A DNA stretch of 64,000 nucleotides, taken from NCBI GenBank assembly GCA_964504195.1, contig CAZDDI010000005.1:62001-126000 (forward strand). Reading direction: 5' to 3'. The DNA is from CAZDDI01 sp964504195. Its GTDB lineage: Bacteria > Chloroflexota > Anaerolineae > B4-G1 > SLSP01. The notes under the pieces are model-generated. The model had not been told where the DNA came from and made no database searches. It worked only from the letters and a program-made list of their open reading frames with translations. The position numbers were made by a program, and so were the translations under genes. Below are positions 38,140-47,740 of this stretch, in pieces (positions within the stretch are counted from its first letter, which is position 1; the number at the start of each line of letters is the position of its first letter).

Positions 38140-41115
38140 CTAAGCCTCCGGGATAGCTAATGATGCTAGAAGCTTATCCGAGTCTTCAGGCGTATCGGGG
38201 ATATACTCAGCATTTTGCAGGAGCTCAAAGACCGGCTCCAAGCCTTCGATGCCGGCGGCGCGGATGAGTTCGAGATCTTGCAGATTTTCGGCAATCACAC
38301 CGCGTGCAGCAGTGACATTTAGGGCTTGTTGATACATCTCTAGTACAGGCATCAACAAGGCTTCACGGTGTTTTGGTATTTTCCAGCGCGAGTCTTGGAC
38401 GGTGCTTAGAAGCAGACCAATTGCTAGAACATAGCGAGTTTGGTACAGACGGGGTTCTCGGCCTAACCGGGCACGACATTCCTGAATCGTCGCGATAAGG
38501 ATATCTGTAGTAACCACCTTTTGACATAGCCCCACAATGCTCAATAATGGTTCACTCAAATACTTGAGCCAGGGGAATCCTAATGCCTTTACTTCTCGCA
38601 AGGCGGCTTCTGCGGCAGCGATGTTTCCCTTAATGAGTTGGGTACGGCCTAAAGATAGCAGCGCATAACTTGTACCCCGGAGATTACGATGTTCCTTTCC
38701 GATCCTGACGGCTTCTGTGTGGTAGGGCAATGCCTGGTCGAGGCGTCCCTGTGCGCAATAATCTATCCCCAGGCAATTCAACCAGAGGGCAGTATTCCTA
38801 TTATCCCCAGTCTGTTTGGCAATCTCCAATGCTTGTTGATGATGAGCAAGAGCTGTCTCAGTGTCACCCAAACAGTAGTAATTCCCGCCAATAAAACCCA
38901 ATTGCGTGCTTTCTTCATTACGCACACCCAGTTCCCGCATAATGGCTAATGCCTGATTGTGATATAGCTTACTGCGGTTGAATTGCCCCAATAAATAGTA
39001 ATCGCCCCCCATCACGCCTGCCCATGTGCCTACATACCGGCGGAATTGCACTTTTTGAGCCAACTCCAGCGCGATTCTGTGAGCCTCAAGCGCCCGATCT
39101 ACATACCCCAAGTCACGGTTTAGCAAGCCCAACCGCCCATGCAAGATGCCGGCTTCTTTTTGCGCGCCAAGTTCTTGAGCGAGATGCAGAGCTTGTTCAA
39201 GATAACTGAAGGCTTGCTCCTCATTTCCTTGATCCCGGTGAATGACGCCAATATGCCCGAGCGCAACCATGCGCTCGTAGCGATTTCCCGTGCGCTCAGC
39301 GACGGCTACCGCGCGTTGGTCGCAGGCAAAGGCCGCATCCACTTGCCCTAATCCGCGATAGGCCCTGGCTAGTTGATTCAACCATGTAGCTTCCTGAGCG
39401 GCTTGATTGAGCTCGGGGAGCGCATCTATGACTTGCTGAATGGCAGTGACGGCTTGTTGGAAACGCCCCAATGCGTAATAAGCCAATCCCAGTTGCCCCA
39501 GATTGGTTATCTGCTGCGCCGGCTCCTGCAGCACGCGCGCCAGCCGTTCGCGCATTTCTGCCAGCTGGGGATAGTATCCCCATAGCGATAGATAGTCTTG
39601 GTCAATCAATTCCAGTAGCGCAAAAGCATCTTGGGGTTGTCCGCCGCGCAGATAATGTTCGAATTCGGCCAATTGCGGCGTGAGATCGCGCATGGATAGC
39701 CATGCGTTCTGTGGTTTGCGTAACGCAGCGTAATACGCCGCCGCACGCAATTCGAGTTGGTTGCGCGTGAAGTTGGGTTGATCCGTTGCAGCACGGTTCG
39801 TTTCAGGAATTTGTGCATAAGCATACTCCCGATCCAGTGGATGCAGGTAGTATTCGCGGGTTAGCCGGTTATAGCTCACCAGATAACGATTTAGCAGCCG
39901 CCGCAGCAGACTGTGTATTTCCAGCCCTGGATACCAGGGGTGCAGCAGAAAGGTTACGGCTGTTTCAGTAATCGGCCGGTTATAGACCGCCAGGGCTTCG
40001 AGTACGCGGCGCTCGTGCTCGTTCAGGCGTGTGTACCCCGCCGCAAGCAGGGTCTCGACTACGCGCTCTTCAAGTAGCGTTTGATCATCTAATAGCTCTT
40101 CCAGAGTGATGTTGCGATCTGTATGAAGGATGCCCACGAGAAGTTCCAATGCTCGTGGAATGCCGCGCGTCAGCTGCGATGCGCGTTGCAGCTCACTTTC
40201 TGGTGCATCATGCAGTCCCAGCTCCCCCTGTGGATCAAGTTCACGCAACAACGCCGCCGCATCTACCAGGGGCAGGCCATCATACAACGGGATGCTCCGC
40301 GCGGCAGCCAGTCCTGCGGGCGGCAGGTTTACCTGTTCACGGGAGGTGATGAGCAGCCGTATGCCGCCCGGTTGGCTCAGACACCGCTCAATGAAAAGTT
40401 GTAAGCCGGGATCATCGAGGTTGCCCTGTGCATCAAGTTTGTCCTCCAGGTTGTCCAATAACAGCAAGTAGAAACCTGATTGCATGGCTTCCAGCAGATA
40501 TTCAACTTTGGCCGTTAGCGGGGTTTCCCGATCCGCCCAAACATGGTTCAGCCGTTGAGCGGTGGCCCCACCCAGCATCCGCCCCACATCGCTGTAAATG
40601 CGCTCCAAACCCAGGCCGGTGCTCCGCGCACTGAGGTAGATAATTCCATCTACCGAGAGTGTGCGCTCCGCTTCTGGCACAGGCAGTACGCCAGACTCCA
40701 AATCCGCCAGGATTTTGCTGGCGAGTGCGGTCTTGCCCATACCGCTACGACCCAGGATGCAGATCACGCGCACGCTGTCGTGGCCTAGATGCTTCAAGCA
40801 CGCATCAAGTTCGCGCGCGCGATCTTTGAAAGTATGGGTCATATTCAACGGGCGTAGATTGACCACCTTTTGGTGCGCGCGCCGGGCGCGATATTGTTGC
40901 TCGGCGTTGTCTCGCTGTACCCGGTCCTCCGCCATTTCAGCATCGAGGCATACCTGAGCTAGCTCGGTTACTTCACAGCGTTTGTCTTCCAGTTGAACGC
41001 GCAAACTAACTGGGATTTCCAGGCTGCCATAACCTGCGGCCTGTTCCTCAAGGATCGCCAACGTGCGGCGGGCCATATCCAGAGCCTTGCGTAATTGTTG
41101 GTCATTAGCGTTCAT
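38140..41115 (-). CDS. STAND NTPase with TPR array
   Basis: A 991-residue protein. Residues 15-50 (RRTLAILEEQAAGYGSLEIP, then LEDKRCEV) form a helical domain also present at the C-terminus of the upstream gene. Next comes an NB-ARC-like NTPase: Walker A GRSGMGKTAL (about 123) and Walker B FYLLLLDNLED (about 217), with LLITSRE as sensor. A winged-helix-like region follows (about 350-430). About ten TPR-like repeats fill 540-860 (HIGVIHRDQGNEEQAFSYLE; LGIDYCAQGRLDQALPYHTE). Known behaviour of the class: ATP-driven oligomerisation after ligand sensing by repeats. Starts at an ATGA overlap. Confidence 0.9.
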   Translation of the reverse strand: MNANDQQLRKALDMARRTLAILEEQAAGYGSLEIPVSLRVQLEDKRCEVTELAQVCLDAEMAEDRVQRDNAEQQYRARRAHQKVVNLRPLNMTHTFKDRARELDACLKHLGHDSVRVICILGRSGMGKTALASKILADLESGVLPVPEAERTLSVDGIIYLSARSTGLGLERIYSDVGRMLGGATAQRLNHVWADRETPLTAKVEYLLEAMQSGFYLLLLDNLEDKLDAQGNLDDPGLQLFIERCLSQPGGIRLLITSREQVNLPPAGLAAARSIPLYDGLPLVDAAALLRELDPQGELGLHDAPESELQRASQLTRGIPRALELLVGILHTDRNITLEELLDDQTLLEERVVETLLAAGYTRLNEHERRVLEALAVYNRPITETAVTFLLHPWYPGLEIHSLLRRLLNRYLVSYNRLTREYYLHPLDREYAYAQIPETNRAATDQPNFTRNQLELRAAAYYAALRKPQNAWLSMRDLTPQLAEFEHYLRGGQPQDAFALLELIDQDYLSLWGYYPQLAEMRERLARVLQEPAQQITNLGQLGLAYYALGRFQQAVTAIQQVIDALPELNQAAQEATWLNQLARAYRGLGQVDAAFACDQRAVAVAERTGNRYERMVALGHIGVIHRDQGNEEQAFSYLEQALHLAQELGAQKEAGILHGRLGLLNRDLGYVDRALEAHRIALELAQKVQFRRYVGTWAGVMGGDYYLLGQFNRSKLYHNQALAIMRELGVRNEESTQLGFIGGNYYCLGDTETALAHHQQALEIAKQTGDNRNTALWLNCLGIDYCAQGRLDQALPYHTEAVRIGKEHRNLRGTSYALLSLGRTQLIKGNIAAAEAALREVKALGFPWLKYLSEPLLSIVGLCQKVVTTDILIATIQECRARLGREPRLYQTRYVLAIGLLLSTVQDSRWKIPKHREALLMPVLEMYQQALNVTAARGVIAENLQDLELIRAAGIEGLEPVFELLQNAEYIPDTPEDSDKLLASLAIPEA

Positions 41116-41747
41116 TTCCGCAGCCGCCCCTCCATCTCCTCGACCTCCTGGCGCTTGTCTTCCAACTCGAGTTTGAGATTCACCGGAATCGTGAGCGACG
41201 TATACCCTGCCGCCTGCTCTTCGAGGGCCGCGAGCGTGCGGCGAGCGCGGACGAGGGCCACCTGGGGATCAGCGGGCGCGGCGGGAGGCGGCCCACCAAA
41301 GTGGATGCCACCCTCGATGTGCGTGCCATCCCCAATCGCGCCGACCTGCCCGCCGTGGATGTGAATCTCGTACTTCCCGCTCTGTGGCGCGGGGCCGGAG
41401 GGCGTTGGCCTGGCCTCTGTGGATGACGGGGGCAACTGGCGCAGTTCAGCTACGAGGCGGGCCAACTGTTGCTTGCACGCATCGCCCGACGCGGTGCGAT
41501 CCACCAGCACAGCGAGGAACAACGCCAGGGCGGGATCGCCGGCGTCGCTGTCCTGCTCAAGCAGCGCTTCGATGAGCGCGTCCACGCGGGCGGCGCGGCT
41601 GGGCGTATTGTCGGAAATGAAGTCGCGCCAGGGAGCGAGGCGCGCATCCACGAAGACCGCGCGTAGGGAGCGGTCGCTATCGAACGGGCCGCAGCGCGTG
41701 AGGGTCTCGCGCAGGCGGCGGGAGAGGTCGGGTGAGAGACCGGGCAT
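41112..41747 (-). CDS. Adaptor protein: effector-associated-type domain, GGIHF motif, shared helical domain
   Basis: A 211-residue protein; GGAGGT precedes the ATG at 41747. Residues 1-100 (LRAVFVDARLAPWRDFISDN, then ALFLAVLVDR) form a helical domain of the kind found before NLR/caspase modules in filamentous bacteria, similar in layout to effector-associated domains. The central GGQVGAIGDGTHIEGGIHF is the motif shared with four other genes here. The last 45 residues (RRTLAALEEQAAGYTSLTIP, then LEDKRQEV) match the N-terminus of the downstream STAND protein. The layout suggests a bridge between partners. Confidence 0.75.
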   Translation of the reverse strand: MPGLSPDLSRRLRETLTRCGPFDSDRSLRAVFVDARLAPWRDFISDNTPSRAARVDALIEALLEQDSDAGDPALALFLAVLVDRTASGDACKQQLARLVAELRQLPPSSTEARPTPSGPAPQSGKYEIHIHGGQVGAIGDGTHIEGGIHFGGPPPAAPADPQVALVRARRTLAALEEQAAGYTSLTIPVNLKLELEDKRQEVEEMEGRLRK

Positions 41748-41805
41748 AGATACCTCCAGGGTAGATAGGTGGGACGCACTTGAGAAAGTGCGTCCCACCT
41801 GACGA

Positions 41806-42207
41806 TTATTTCTTGCCACCTAAGTGAATACCACCAGTAACTTTCGCATTGGGGCCAATGACACCCACCTGGCTGTCTTTGACCTCAATATGATAGTTGC
41901 TCAACGCCTGCTGCCCGGCAGCGGTCTTCTCCAGTGCGGCGACGAGTTGTTGCGCCAAAGCGAGCAGTTCCGGGTCTTGGACGGCATGGACCTGCTCGAC
42001 GCGCCCGGCCAACGTTTCTTGGTTCGGCTTGAAGTCGGGTTCTTCTTCAACCGCGTTGATGGCCTGAACAATCTTGCTGTTTTCACCATGCTTCTTCTTG
42101 AGTGCCTCTTTGAGGGCATTGTATGCTGAACCGACAGCACCTTCAGCGATGCCGCCAGCCAGTCCCCCCACCAGCGCCGCTACGATTGCCAAAGTAATGG
42201 GATCCAT
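41806..42207 (-). CDS. Bell/HeLo-like candidate pore protein with C-terminal GGIH motif
   Basis: A 133-residue protein. The N-terminus MDPITLAIVAALVGGLAGGI is a hydrophobic, glycine-zipper-like helix, followed by AYNALKEALKKKHG and a helical domain (QETLAGRVEQVHAV; LLALAQQLVAAL). The C-terminus is SQVGVIGPNAKVTGGIHLGG. A glycine-rich membrane-active N-terminus plus a short C-terminal signalling motif is the plan of bacterial Bell-domain effectors controlled by NLRs through amyloid motifs. The gene lies between two motif-bearing genes. Function is inferred, not shown. Confidence 0.65.
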   Translation of the reverse strand: MDPITLAIVAALVGGLAGGIAEGAVGSAYNALKEALKKKHGENSKIVQAINAVEEEPDFKPNQETLAGRVEQVHAVQDPELLALAQQLVAALEKTAAGQQALSNYHIEVKDSQVGVIGPNAKVTGGIHLGGKK

Positions 42208-42257
42208 ACGTCTGCTCCTTTGCTTGGAACGAAGATCACGCGATTCTGAAATCGCGG

Positions 42258-44528
42258 CTACGAGTGAACGCCACCATCCACATCAGCATCATCACCGATG
42301 ACGCCGACCTGCCCACCGTATACATTTGTAACAAACGTGTTGCCTCCGCGCCGCTCACGCTCCCGCCGCGCAGAGGGTGGCTCGACGCCATCCAGCAGTT
42401 GCCGGACGCTGAACCACTTGGTAAGTCCCGGCGGAGGAAACTTCTCAATGCCTTCGCGTTCCATATCTCGCAACCACTTGTAATCCACCGGCGGAATTTG
42501 AGGATATCCTGGTAGCGGGACTTTCTCGGCGGCTTCCAGCCCCGCGAGGCTGGCATGGATGCCCTCCAGATGCTCACGGATACGGGTGAGCAGTTCGCGC
42601 CGACCCGCGCCAGGCCCGCGCACGGCGATGGCGATGCGATTGGCTGCGAGATCTGCCGTGACCAGCGCCTCATTGCCGTCGCAGGCCAACAGAACGCCGG
42701 TGCGCCAGAGCGTCTGCTCTTTGATATGCCGGTGCATCCGCACGATGAGGCGGGTGAGGATGCTGCCAGGTAGCACGGAGTAATGCACCTCGAAGCGCAG
42801 CGCGTCCCCCCAAGCGCCGGTATCGTGCGCCTCTTTAGGTAGCAGATCCGGAATGAGATAGGTATGCGGGCGATCTGGTATCTCGTAGCAGAGCTCGAAC
42901 TTCTGCATCATATCCATGATGAACAGACGCTTTTCCTGATACGGTTCGTCATCCAGGATACAGGCCAGCATCTCCCAGGTAAGCACGCCCGGCTCGGTAA
43001 AGGGTAGGCGGATGTTGAGGATACGATAGACGCCCTGTGTGACCCATTCAGGATTGAGGATGTTAGTGGTTTCCAAACGCGGGTCGGGGAAGTGGAGCAC
43101 GACGCCCAAATCGTGGAGAAAACCTAGTAGCACGCGCTGGCTATCGAGATTGCCTATACCTTTCTCCTGGCATAGACGCAGATAATCGCTGTAGGGGATG
43201 TGATCGGCATCGAGTGCCTCGAGCGCGGTTTTAACATCGAACCAGGTGGTGATAATGGGATCGTGGACATGCGGCATAGCAGCGATCTGACCAGCGATGG
43301 CGGCGCGCAGTTCAAGAATACCCGCGCCCGTGGCGCAAGAGGTTTCCAGAATAACCTGGACGGTGGGATACTTTGCCAACAGGCCGCGCCGGTCCAGATC
43401 AAGCGCGTGTTGGTCGCTCTTGTTGCCCACGATAAGGATAGGTGAATCTCCGCCAAAACTGCGAACAAGTGTGAGCCAGTAATCCAGGCGGTTCTCGGCT
43501 TCGCTCAGGCGGTTATCCAGTACTAAAACGTAGAGAGTGCGCTGCGTGAGGAAAAACTGATGGGTAGCATGCATAATCTCCTGCCCGCCGAAGTCCCACG
43601 CATTGACGCGGATCCCCGGCTGGTCATCTTGTTCATTTGCTTTTACGCTCCCCTGCTCGTTGTCAATTTCCCACCGATGAATTGCAATGCCTTCGGTTTT
43701 GCCAGAACTAGGATCGAAGGTGTCATAGAGCAAGCGATTGACCAACGATGTTTTTCCGACACTGCCCTCGCCGACCAAAACAAGTTTGACTTCATTGAGC
43801 GGCCGGGGTTGTCCAACACAGTAGTCAAAATAAGCACGAATAATAGACTGCGGATCATCAATTTTTGCCAAAATTTCGAGAGATAGGGGGAAATCAGAGT
43901 TACCACGAAGATCAAGGGTGTGCAGAGCAATTAACTGTTTGATCTCCAACGGGAGTGCTGTCAACTTATTCGAGCTCAAGTTAAGCCGTTTTAAAGCGCT
44001 CAATTGCCCAATCGCTGAGGGAAGAACTGTCAACCTATTCGAATTCACCTCAAGCAAAGTGAGTTTGGTTAATTGCCATAATTCTAAAGGTAAATCTGAT
44101 AACTGATTGTAACTCAGGTCAAGCCTTGTCAAAGCAATCAACGCACCAATCTCTGGGGAGAGATCTGTTAGTTTATTCCAGCCTAGATCAAGCGCATTCA
44201 AAGAACTTAATCTCCATAATCCAGCAGGCAGTGAAGTCAAACTGTTATGACGTAGATCAAGAGAAACTAAGTTAATTAGGCCGCTAATCTCTAGCGGCAA
44301 AGTCTCCAATTGATTCCAATTTAACTGGAGAGTTGTCAAAGAAATCAATTCTCCAATTTCTGGAGGGAGAAACCGCAATTGATTCTTTCTTAAAGATAAG
44401 CTCTGTAACTGAGTCAATCGCCCGATCTCTGGGGGCAGTTCCGTCAAGCCTTGCTCCCTCAAATTCAATTCCGTCCACTCCTCGCGAGCGGCCTGATCAA
44501 TCAATCGCAGCAATTCACCCCTATCCAT
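42258..44528 (-). CDS. Roco protein: LRR, Roc GTPase and COR domains with C-terminal GGVH motif
   Basis: A 756-residue protein. About nine leucine-rich repeats (LTELPPEIGRLTQLQSLSLR; LSDLPLELWQLTKLTLLEVN) occupy 20-225. The Roc GTPase follows: GEGSVGKTSLVNRLL (P-loop, about 254), WDFGGQE (switch II, about 315), and GNKSD (about 370). A COR domain then runs to about 690. The last 30 residues are NTFVTNVYGGQVGVIGDDAD followed by VDGGVHS, the shared motif. The LRR-encoding DNA (43.9-44.5 kb) is AT-rich compared with neighbours. A sensor GTPase that could signal through the motif. Confidence 0.92.
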   Translation of the reverse strand: MDRGELLRLIDQAAREEWTELNLREQGLTELPPEIGRLTQLQSLSLRKNQLRFLPPEIGELISLTTLQLNWNQLETLPLEISGLINLVSLDLRHNSLTSLPAGLWRLSSLNALDLGWNKLTDLSPEIGALIALTRLDLSYNQLSDLPLELWQLTKLTLLEVNSNRLTVLPSAIGQLSALKRLNLSSNKLTALPLEIKQLIALHTLDLRGNSDFPLSLEILAKIDDPQSIIRAYFDYCVGQPRPLNEVKLVLVGEGSVGKTSLVNRLLYDTFDPSSGKTEGIAIHRWEIDNEQGSVKANEQDDQPGIRVNAWDFGGQEIMHATHQFFLTQRTLYVLVLDNRLSEAENRLDYWLTLVRSFGGDSPILIVGNKSDQHALDLDRRGLLAKYPTVQVILETSCATGAGILELRAAIAGQIAAMPHVHDPIITTWFDVKTALEALDADHIPYSDYLRLCQEKGIGNLDSQRVLLGFLHDLGVVLHFPDPRLETTNILNPEWVTQGVYRILNIRLPFTEPGVLTWEMLACILDDEPYQEKRLFIMDMMQKFELCYEIPDRPHTYLIPDLLPKEAHDTGAWGDALRFEVHYSVLPGSILTRLIVRMHRHIKEQTLWRTGVLLACDGNEALVTADLAANRIAIAVRGPGAGRRELLTRIREHLEGIHASLAGLEAAEKVPLPGYPQIPPVDYKWLRDMEREGIEKFPPPGLTKWFSVRQLLDGVEPPSARRERERRGGNTFVTNVYGGQVGVIGDDADVDGGVHS

Positions 44529-44538
44529 CCCTTACCTC

Positions 44539-44879
44539 CTACATCCGCCCCTGCATATCCAACACTCCCCCATACCGCCCCTTGACCGCATCGCCGCCCT
44601 TCACAATCTCATACGTCATCCCGCTCGCCATGGCCATCTGCTCGGCGAATTCTTTCTTGGCCTGCACGACGGGATCTTCGATGCGATTGTCACCCTTCAC
44701 TTCCATACTGATGCAAATCCTGTTGCTCCCTTCCGCTGCGCGGGATAATACCGCGTCGCCGTGAACGGGCGCTTCCCCTGCCAGTGCAGCATCGGATAGC
44801 CCTTGATCGGCTCGAATTCGTAGTCCTCCACGTTCGTGGGGTCGGCGGTAATGAGTTTGGGTTGGGGTATTTGGGGCAT
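44539..44879 (-). pseudogene. Relic of a second R-M system: methylase N-terminus joined to nuclease C-terminus
   Basis: From 44879 the frame reads MPQIPQPKLITADP and YEFEPIKGYPMLHWQGKRPF, the start of type III-like methylases, and stops at 44697. From about 44705, in another frame, EVKGDNRIEDPVVQAKKEFA and EQMAMASGMTYEIVKGGDA is the end of a type III-like restriction subunit (E-x-K-G nuclease block), ending at 44539. A large internal deletion has removed everything between. Confidence 0.75.
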
Positions 44880-44899
44880 GGGGGGCTCCTTTTAGTCGG

Positions 44900-47740
44900 T
44901 TAGTCTTCAGTCATAGCGTCAGAATTGGTAGCTTGCAATTCTGCTTCAATGGCGGCGAAGTGTTGTTGTGCATTTTGCGTGTTTGGATGATTAGGGCCGA
45001 GTTTCGCCTCACAGATTGCCAGCGCACGTTGCAGCAAAAGTGCGGCCCCAGCGAAATCTCCCTCTTCGTAATAGAGAGTTGCCAAGTTATTTAGACTGGT
45101 AGCAGTTTGGGGATGATCTGAGCCAAGGGTGGCTTCCCGGATCACCAGGGCATGTTCATAGTAAGACCGCGCCCCCGCTAGATCGCCTTGGGCTTTCAAC
45201 AAATACCCTAGGCAATTGAAACTATTGGCAGTATCAGGATGATCAGGAGCGAGGATGACTTCGCGAATCGCCAGGGCGCGCTCAAGGTAGAACCGCGCTC
45301 TTGCCAGGTCACCCAGCGCCTGTAACAGACAGCCCATATTGTTGAAACTGGTAGCGGTGTCGGGATGGATCGGGCCAAGGACTTGTTCTCGGATTGTCAA
45401 GGCACGTTCATAGTAAGACAACGCCCCCGTAAGGTCTCCTTGGGCATTTAACAAATATCCTAAATTGTTGAGGATAGTAGCGGTGTCGGGGTGATCGGGG
45501 CCAAGAATCTGTTCTCGAATTGCAAGAGCACGTTCAAAATAGGACCGTGCCCCGACCAAGTCGTTCAAGGTAGTCAACAGCCCGCCCAAGTTGTTGAGGC
45601 TACTAGCGATGTCGGGATGGTCGATGCTAAGGGTCTTTTCTCGAATTGCTAGAGCACGTTCAAAATAGAACCGCGCTCCCTCTAAATCGCCCATCGCACC
45701 CAACAGCGCCCCAAGATTATTGAAACTACTAGCGATATCGGGATGGTCAAAGCCAAGAGTCTGTTGCCGGATTGCCAGAGCGCGTTCCAGGTAAAGCCGC
45801 GCCCCGGCCAGATCGCCCTGGGACCCTAACAAAGCCCCCAAATTGTTGAGAGTAGTAGCGGTTTGGGGAAAATTGGAGTCAAGGGCTTGTTGACGAATTG
45901 GCAATGCACTTTCATAGTAAGACCATGCCTCTGCCAAGTCACCTTGGGCTTGCAGCAGCGCCCCTAAATTATTGAAACTGGCAGCGGTAGTTGGATGATC
46001 AGTCCCAAGTGTCTGTTCCCGGATTTCCAGAGCGCGTTCCAAATAAGCTCGAGATCCCACCAAGTCACCTTGAGCCATCAATAATAGTCCCAGGTTATTG
46101 AGACTGTGGGCTGTGGTAGGATCGTTGGGGCCAGAAGTTTTTTCTCGAATCGTTAGAGCGCGTTCCAAATAAAACCGTGCATCAGGGTAGTTACCAATCT
46201 CTTGTAAATGCTTCCCTAGCGCATTGCATAACAACGCTGCAAATTCATCTTCGTACACCAATGTTGCATTGGTTACAAAACGCAGGTGTTGTTGCCAAGC
46301 TAGAAGTGACATTGGATAGCCAGCCCGGTTCAGTCGAATAGCCTCAATTAATAGGGTTACCTCTACCGCTAACCGAGCATCAGAATTGGCAGCCTTTTCA
46401 TGCACAAAGGTCACCAGCAAGCGGTGTAACACAGGCCGCGCGTCGGCTTTTAGGTCTAGCACTCCCAAAACTACCAGACGCATCAAGGCGTCTTCGGCGG
46501 TTTTGGGTTCTGTATTTTGGATTTTAGATTTGGTTTTTCTGTGGAATATCATTTTCAATTGCCGCCCCAGAGAGAATGGTGTTTGCGGCAAGGGAGGTGG
46601 GGTGAGGGTCGCCAGTAGCAGGTCGCGGGGAATGGGGACGCCGGGCGCAAAACAGGCGCTGCGCGACAGCAAGGCCAGGGCTACGGCGTCAGTAGGGTTC
46701 TGTGGGTCCAATCGCTCATAACTCAGGGCAAAGGTGCGCCCCACATGCCGCGCATGGGCGGTGGTCAGCGTCTCGCCAGCATCGGTCAAAGAGGGGTGCG
46801 CGAGTCCCGCCCGGCGTAAGTCGGCCAGGTACGCCTGTGGCGCGCCAAAGGTCGCGTACCGGTAGGTCGCCAGGAAGCTGCCCGCCACATGTAACGCCAG
46901 GGGCAGGTCGCCCAATTCCTCGGCGATTTCATCCGCATCCGCGTCGCTCAGGTCGGGGCGGTGTTTGCGTAGCAGCGCCACGCTCTCGGCGCGGGATAGC
47001 ACATCCAGCCGCAGGGCGGTCACGCCCAGTTCGGCGTTCCACTGCCCCCGGCGGCTGGTCGCCAGCACGCGCGCGCCGCCGCCCGGTGGGAGCCAGCGCG
47101 CCAGCAAGTCTTCATCCTCGCAGTTATCGAAGATCAGCAGGCGCAGCAGTGGCCCGCACCACGCGCTCAGTACCAGGCGCACCTGGTCTTCCAGCGGCAG
47201 ATTCCCGAAATCGGGCTGCAGATCGAGCGCGCCCGGTCCGCCGCAGGCCGCAATCTCGGCGGGGACGCCCTGCGGATCGGCGAAACTCAGCCAGAAGACG
47301 CCCCCGGCGAAGAACTGCCCGTAGCGGTGCGCGAACTCCACCGCCAGCTGCGTCTTCCCGATGCCGCCCAGTCCGGTCGCTGCTGCGATCTGCCCGATGG
47401 CGGCCACGCCCCCGCCCTTCAGCGTCACAGCCAGGCGCAGCAAGTCCACCTCGCGGCCCACAAACAGTGGGTTGCGGCGGAAGCCCATCCGCGAGCCGGG
47501 CGGCAGTGCACCGGGATCGGGGAGCCGCTCCACGGGCAGCGCGGCCAAGCGCGCTTGTGCGGCGGCGAGCGTGGCTTCGTCCACGCGCTGCGGGGTGGCG
47601 GCGGCATAGTAATTCCCGGCAATGTTGAATTGCGTGCCCACCTGCTGGCCCTGTTGGTCGAAGTGAACGCCGCCTTCGATGTGCGGTTGGTCGCCCACCA
47701 CGGCAATTTGCGAGTTCTCAATGTGGAGTTGCTCGGTCAT
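44900..47740 (-). CDS. NB-ARC NTPase with long TPR array and N-terminal GGVHF motif
   Basis: A 946-residue protein. The shared motif opens it (ENSQIAVVGDQPHIEGGVHF, residues 7-26), followed by QVGTQFNIAGNYY. The NB-ARC part has Walker A GLGGIGKTQLAV (about 125) and Walker B LRLLIFDNCEDED (about 200). A winged-helix-like segment contains an odd SKIQNTEPKTAED insertion (bases 46501-46540) that looks like a mini-repeat. From about 510 on, ten or eleven near-identical 42-residue TPRs (SFNNLGALLQAQGDLAEAWS) reach the C-terminus. High repeat identity at DNA level suggests recent expansion. Confidence 0.92.
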   Translation of the reverse strand: MTEQLHIENSQIAVVGDQPHIEGGVHFDQQGQQVGTQFNIAGNYYAAATPQRVDEATLAAAQARLAALPVERLPDPGALPPGSRMGFRRNPLFVGREVDLLRLAVTLKGGGVAAIGQIAAATGLGGIGKTQLAVEFAHRYGQFFAGGVFWLSFADPQGVPAEIAACGGPGALDLQPDFGNLPLEDQVRLVLSAWCGPLLRLLIFDNCEDEDLLARWLPPGGGARVLATSRRGQWNAELGVTALRLDVLSRAESVALLRKHRPDLSDADADEIAEELGDLPLALHVAGSFLATYRYATFGAPQAYLADLRRAGLAHPSLTDAGETLTTAHARHVGRTFALSYERLDPQNPTDAVALALLSRSACFAPGVPIPRDLLLATLTPPPLPQTPFSLGRQLKMIFHRKTKSKIQNTEPKTAEDALMRLVVLGVLDLKADARPVLHRLLVTFVHEKAANSDARLAVEVTLLIEAIRLNRAGYPMSLLAWQQHLRFVTNATLVYEDEFAALLCNALGKHLQEIGNYPDARFYLERALTIREKTSGPNDPTTAHSLNNLGLLLMAQGDLVGSRAYLERALEIREQTLGTDHPTTAASFNNLGALLQAQGDLAEAWSYYESALPIRQQALDSNFPQTATTLNNLGALLGSQGDLAGARLYLERALAIRQQTLGFDHPDIASSFNNLGALLGAMGDLEGARFYFERALAIREKTLSIDHPDIASSLNNLGGLLTTLNDLVGARSYFERALAIREQILGPDHPDTATILNNLGYLLNAQGDLTGALSYYERALTIREQVLGPIHPDTATSFNNMGCLLQALGDLARARFYLERALAIREVILAPDHPDTANSFNCLGYLLKAQGDLAGARSYYEHALVIREATLGSDHPQTATSLNNLATLYYEEGDFAGAALLLQRALAICEAKLGPNHPNTQNAQQHFAAIEAELQATNSDAMTED

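Noticed and set aside
46702..47628. Plus-strand Arg/Pro-rich frame of 308 codons
   Set aside because: Antisense to the NB-ARC domain; low-complexity RRR/PPA content typical of a shadow.
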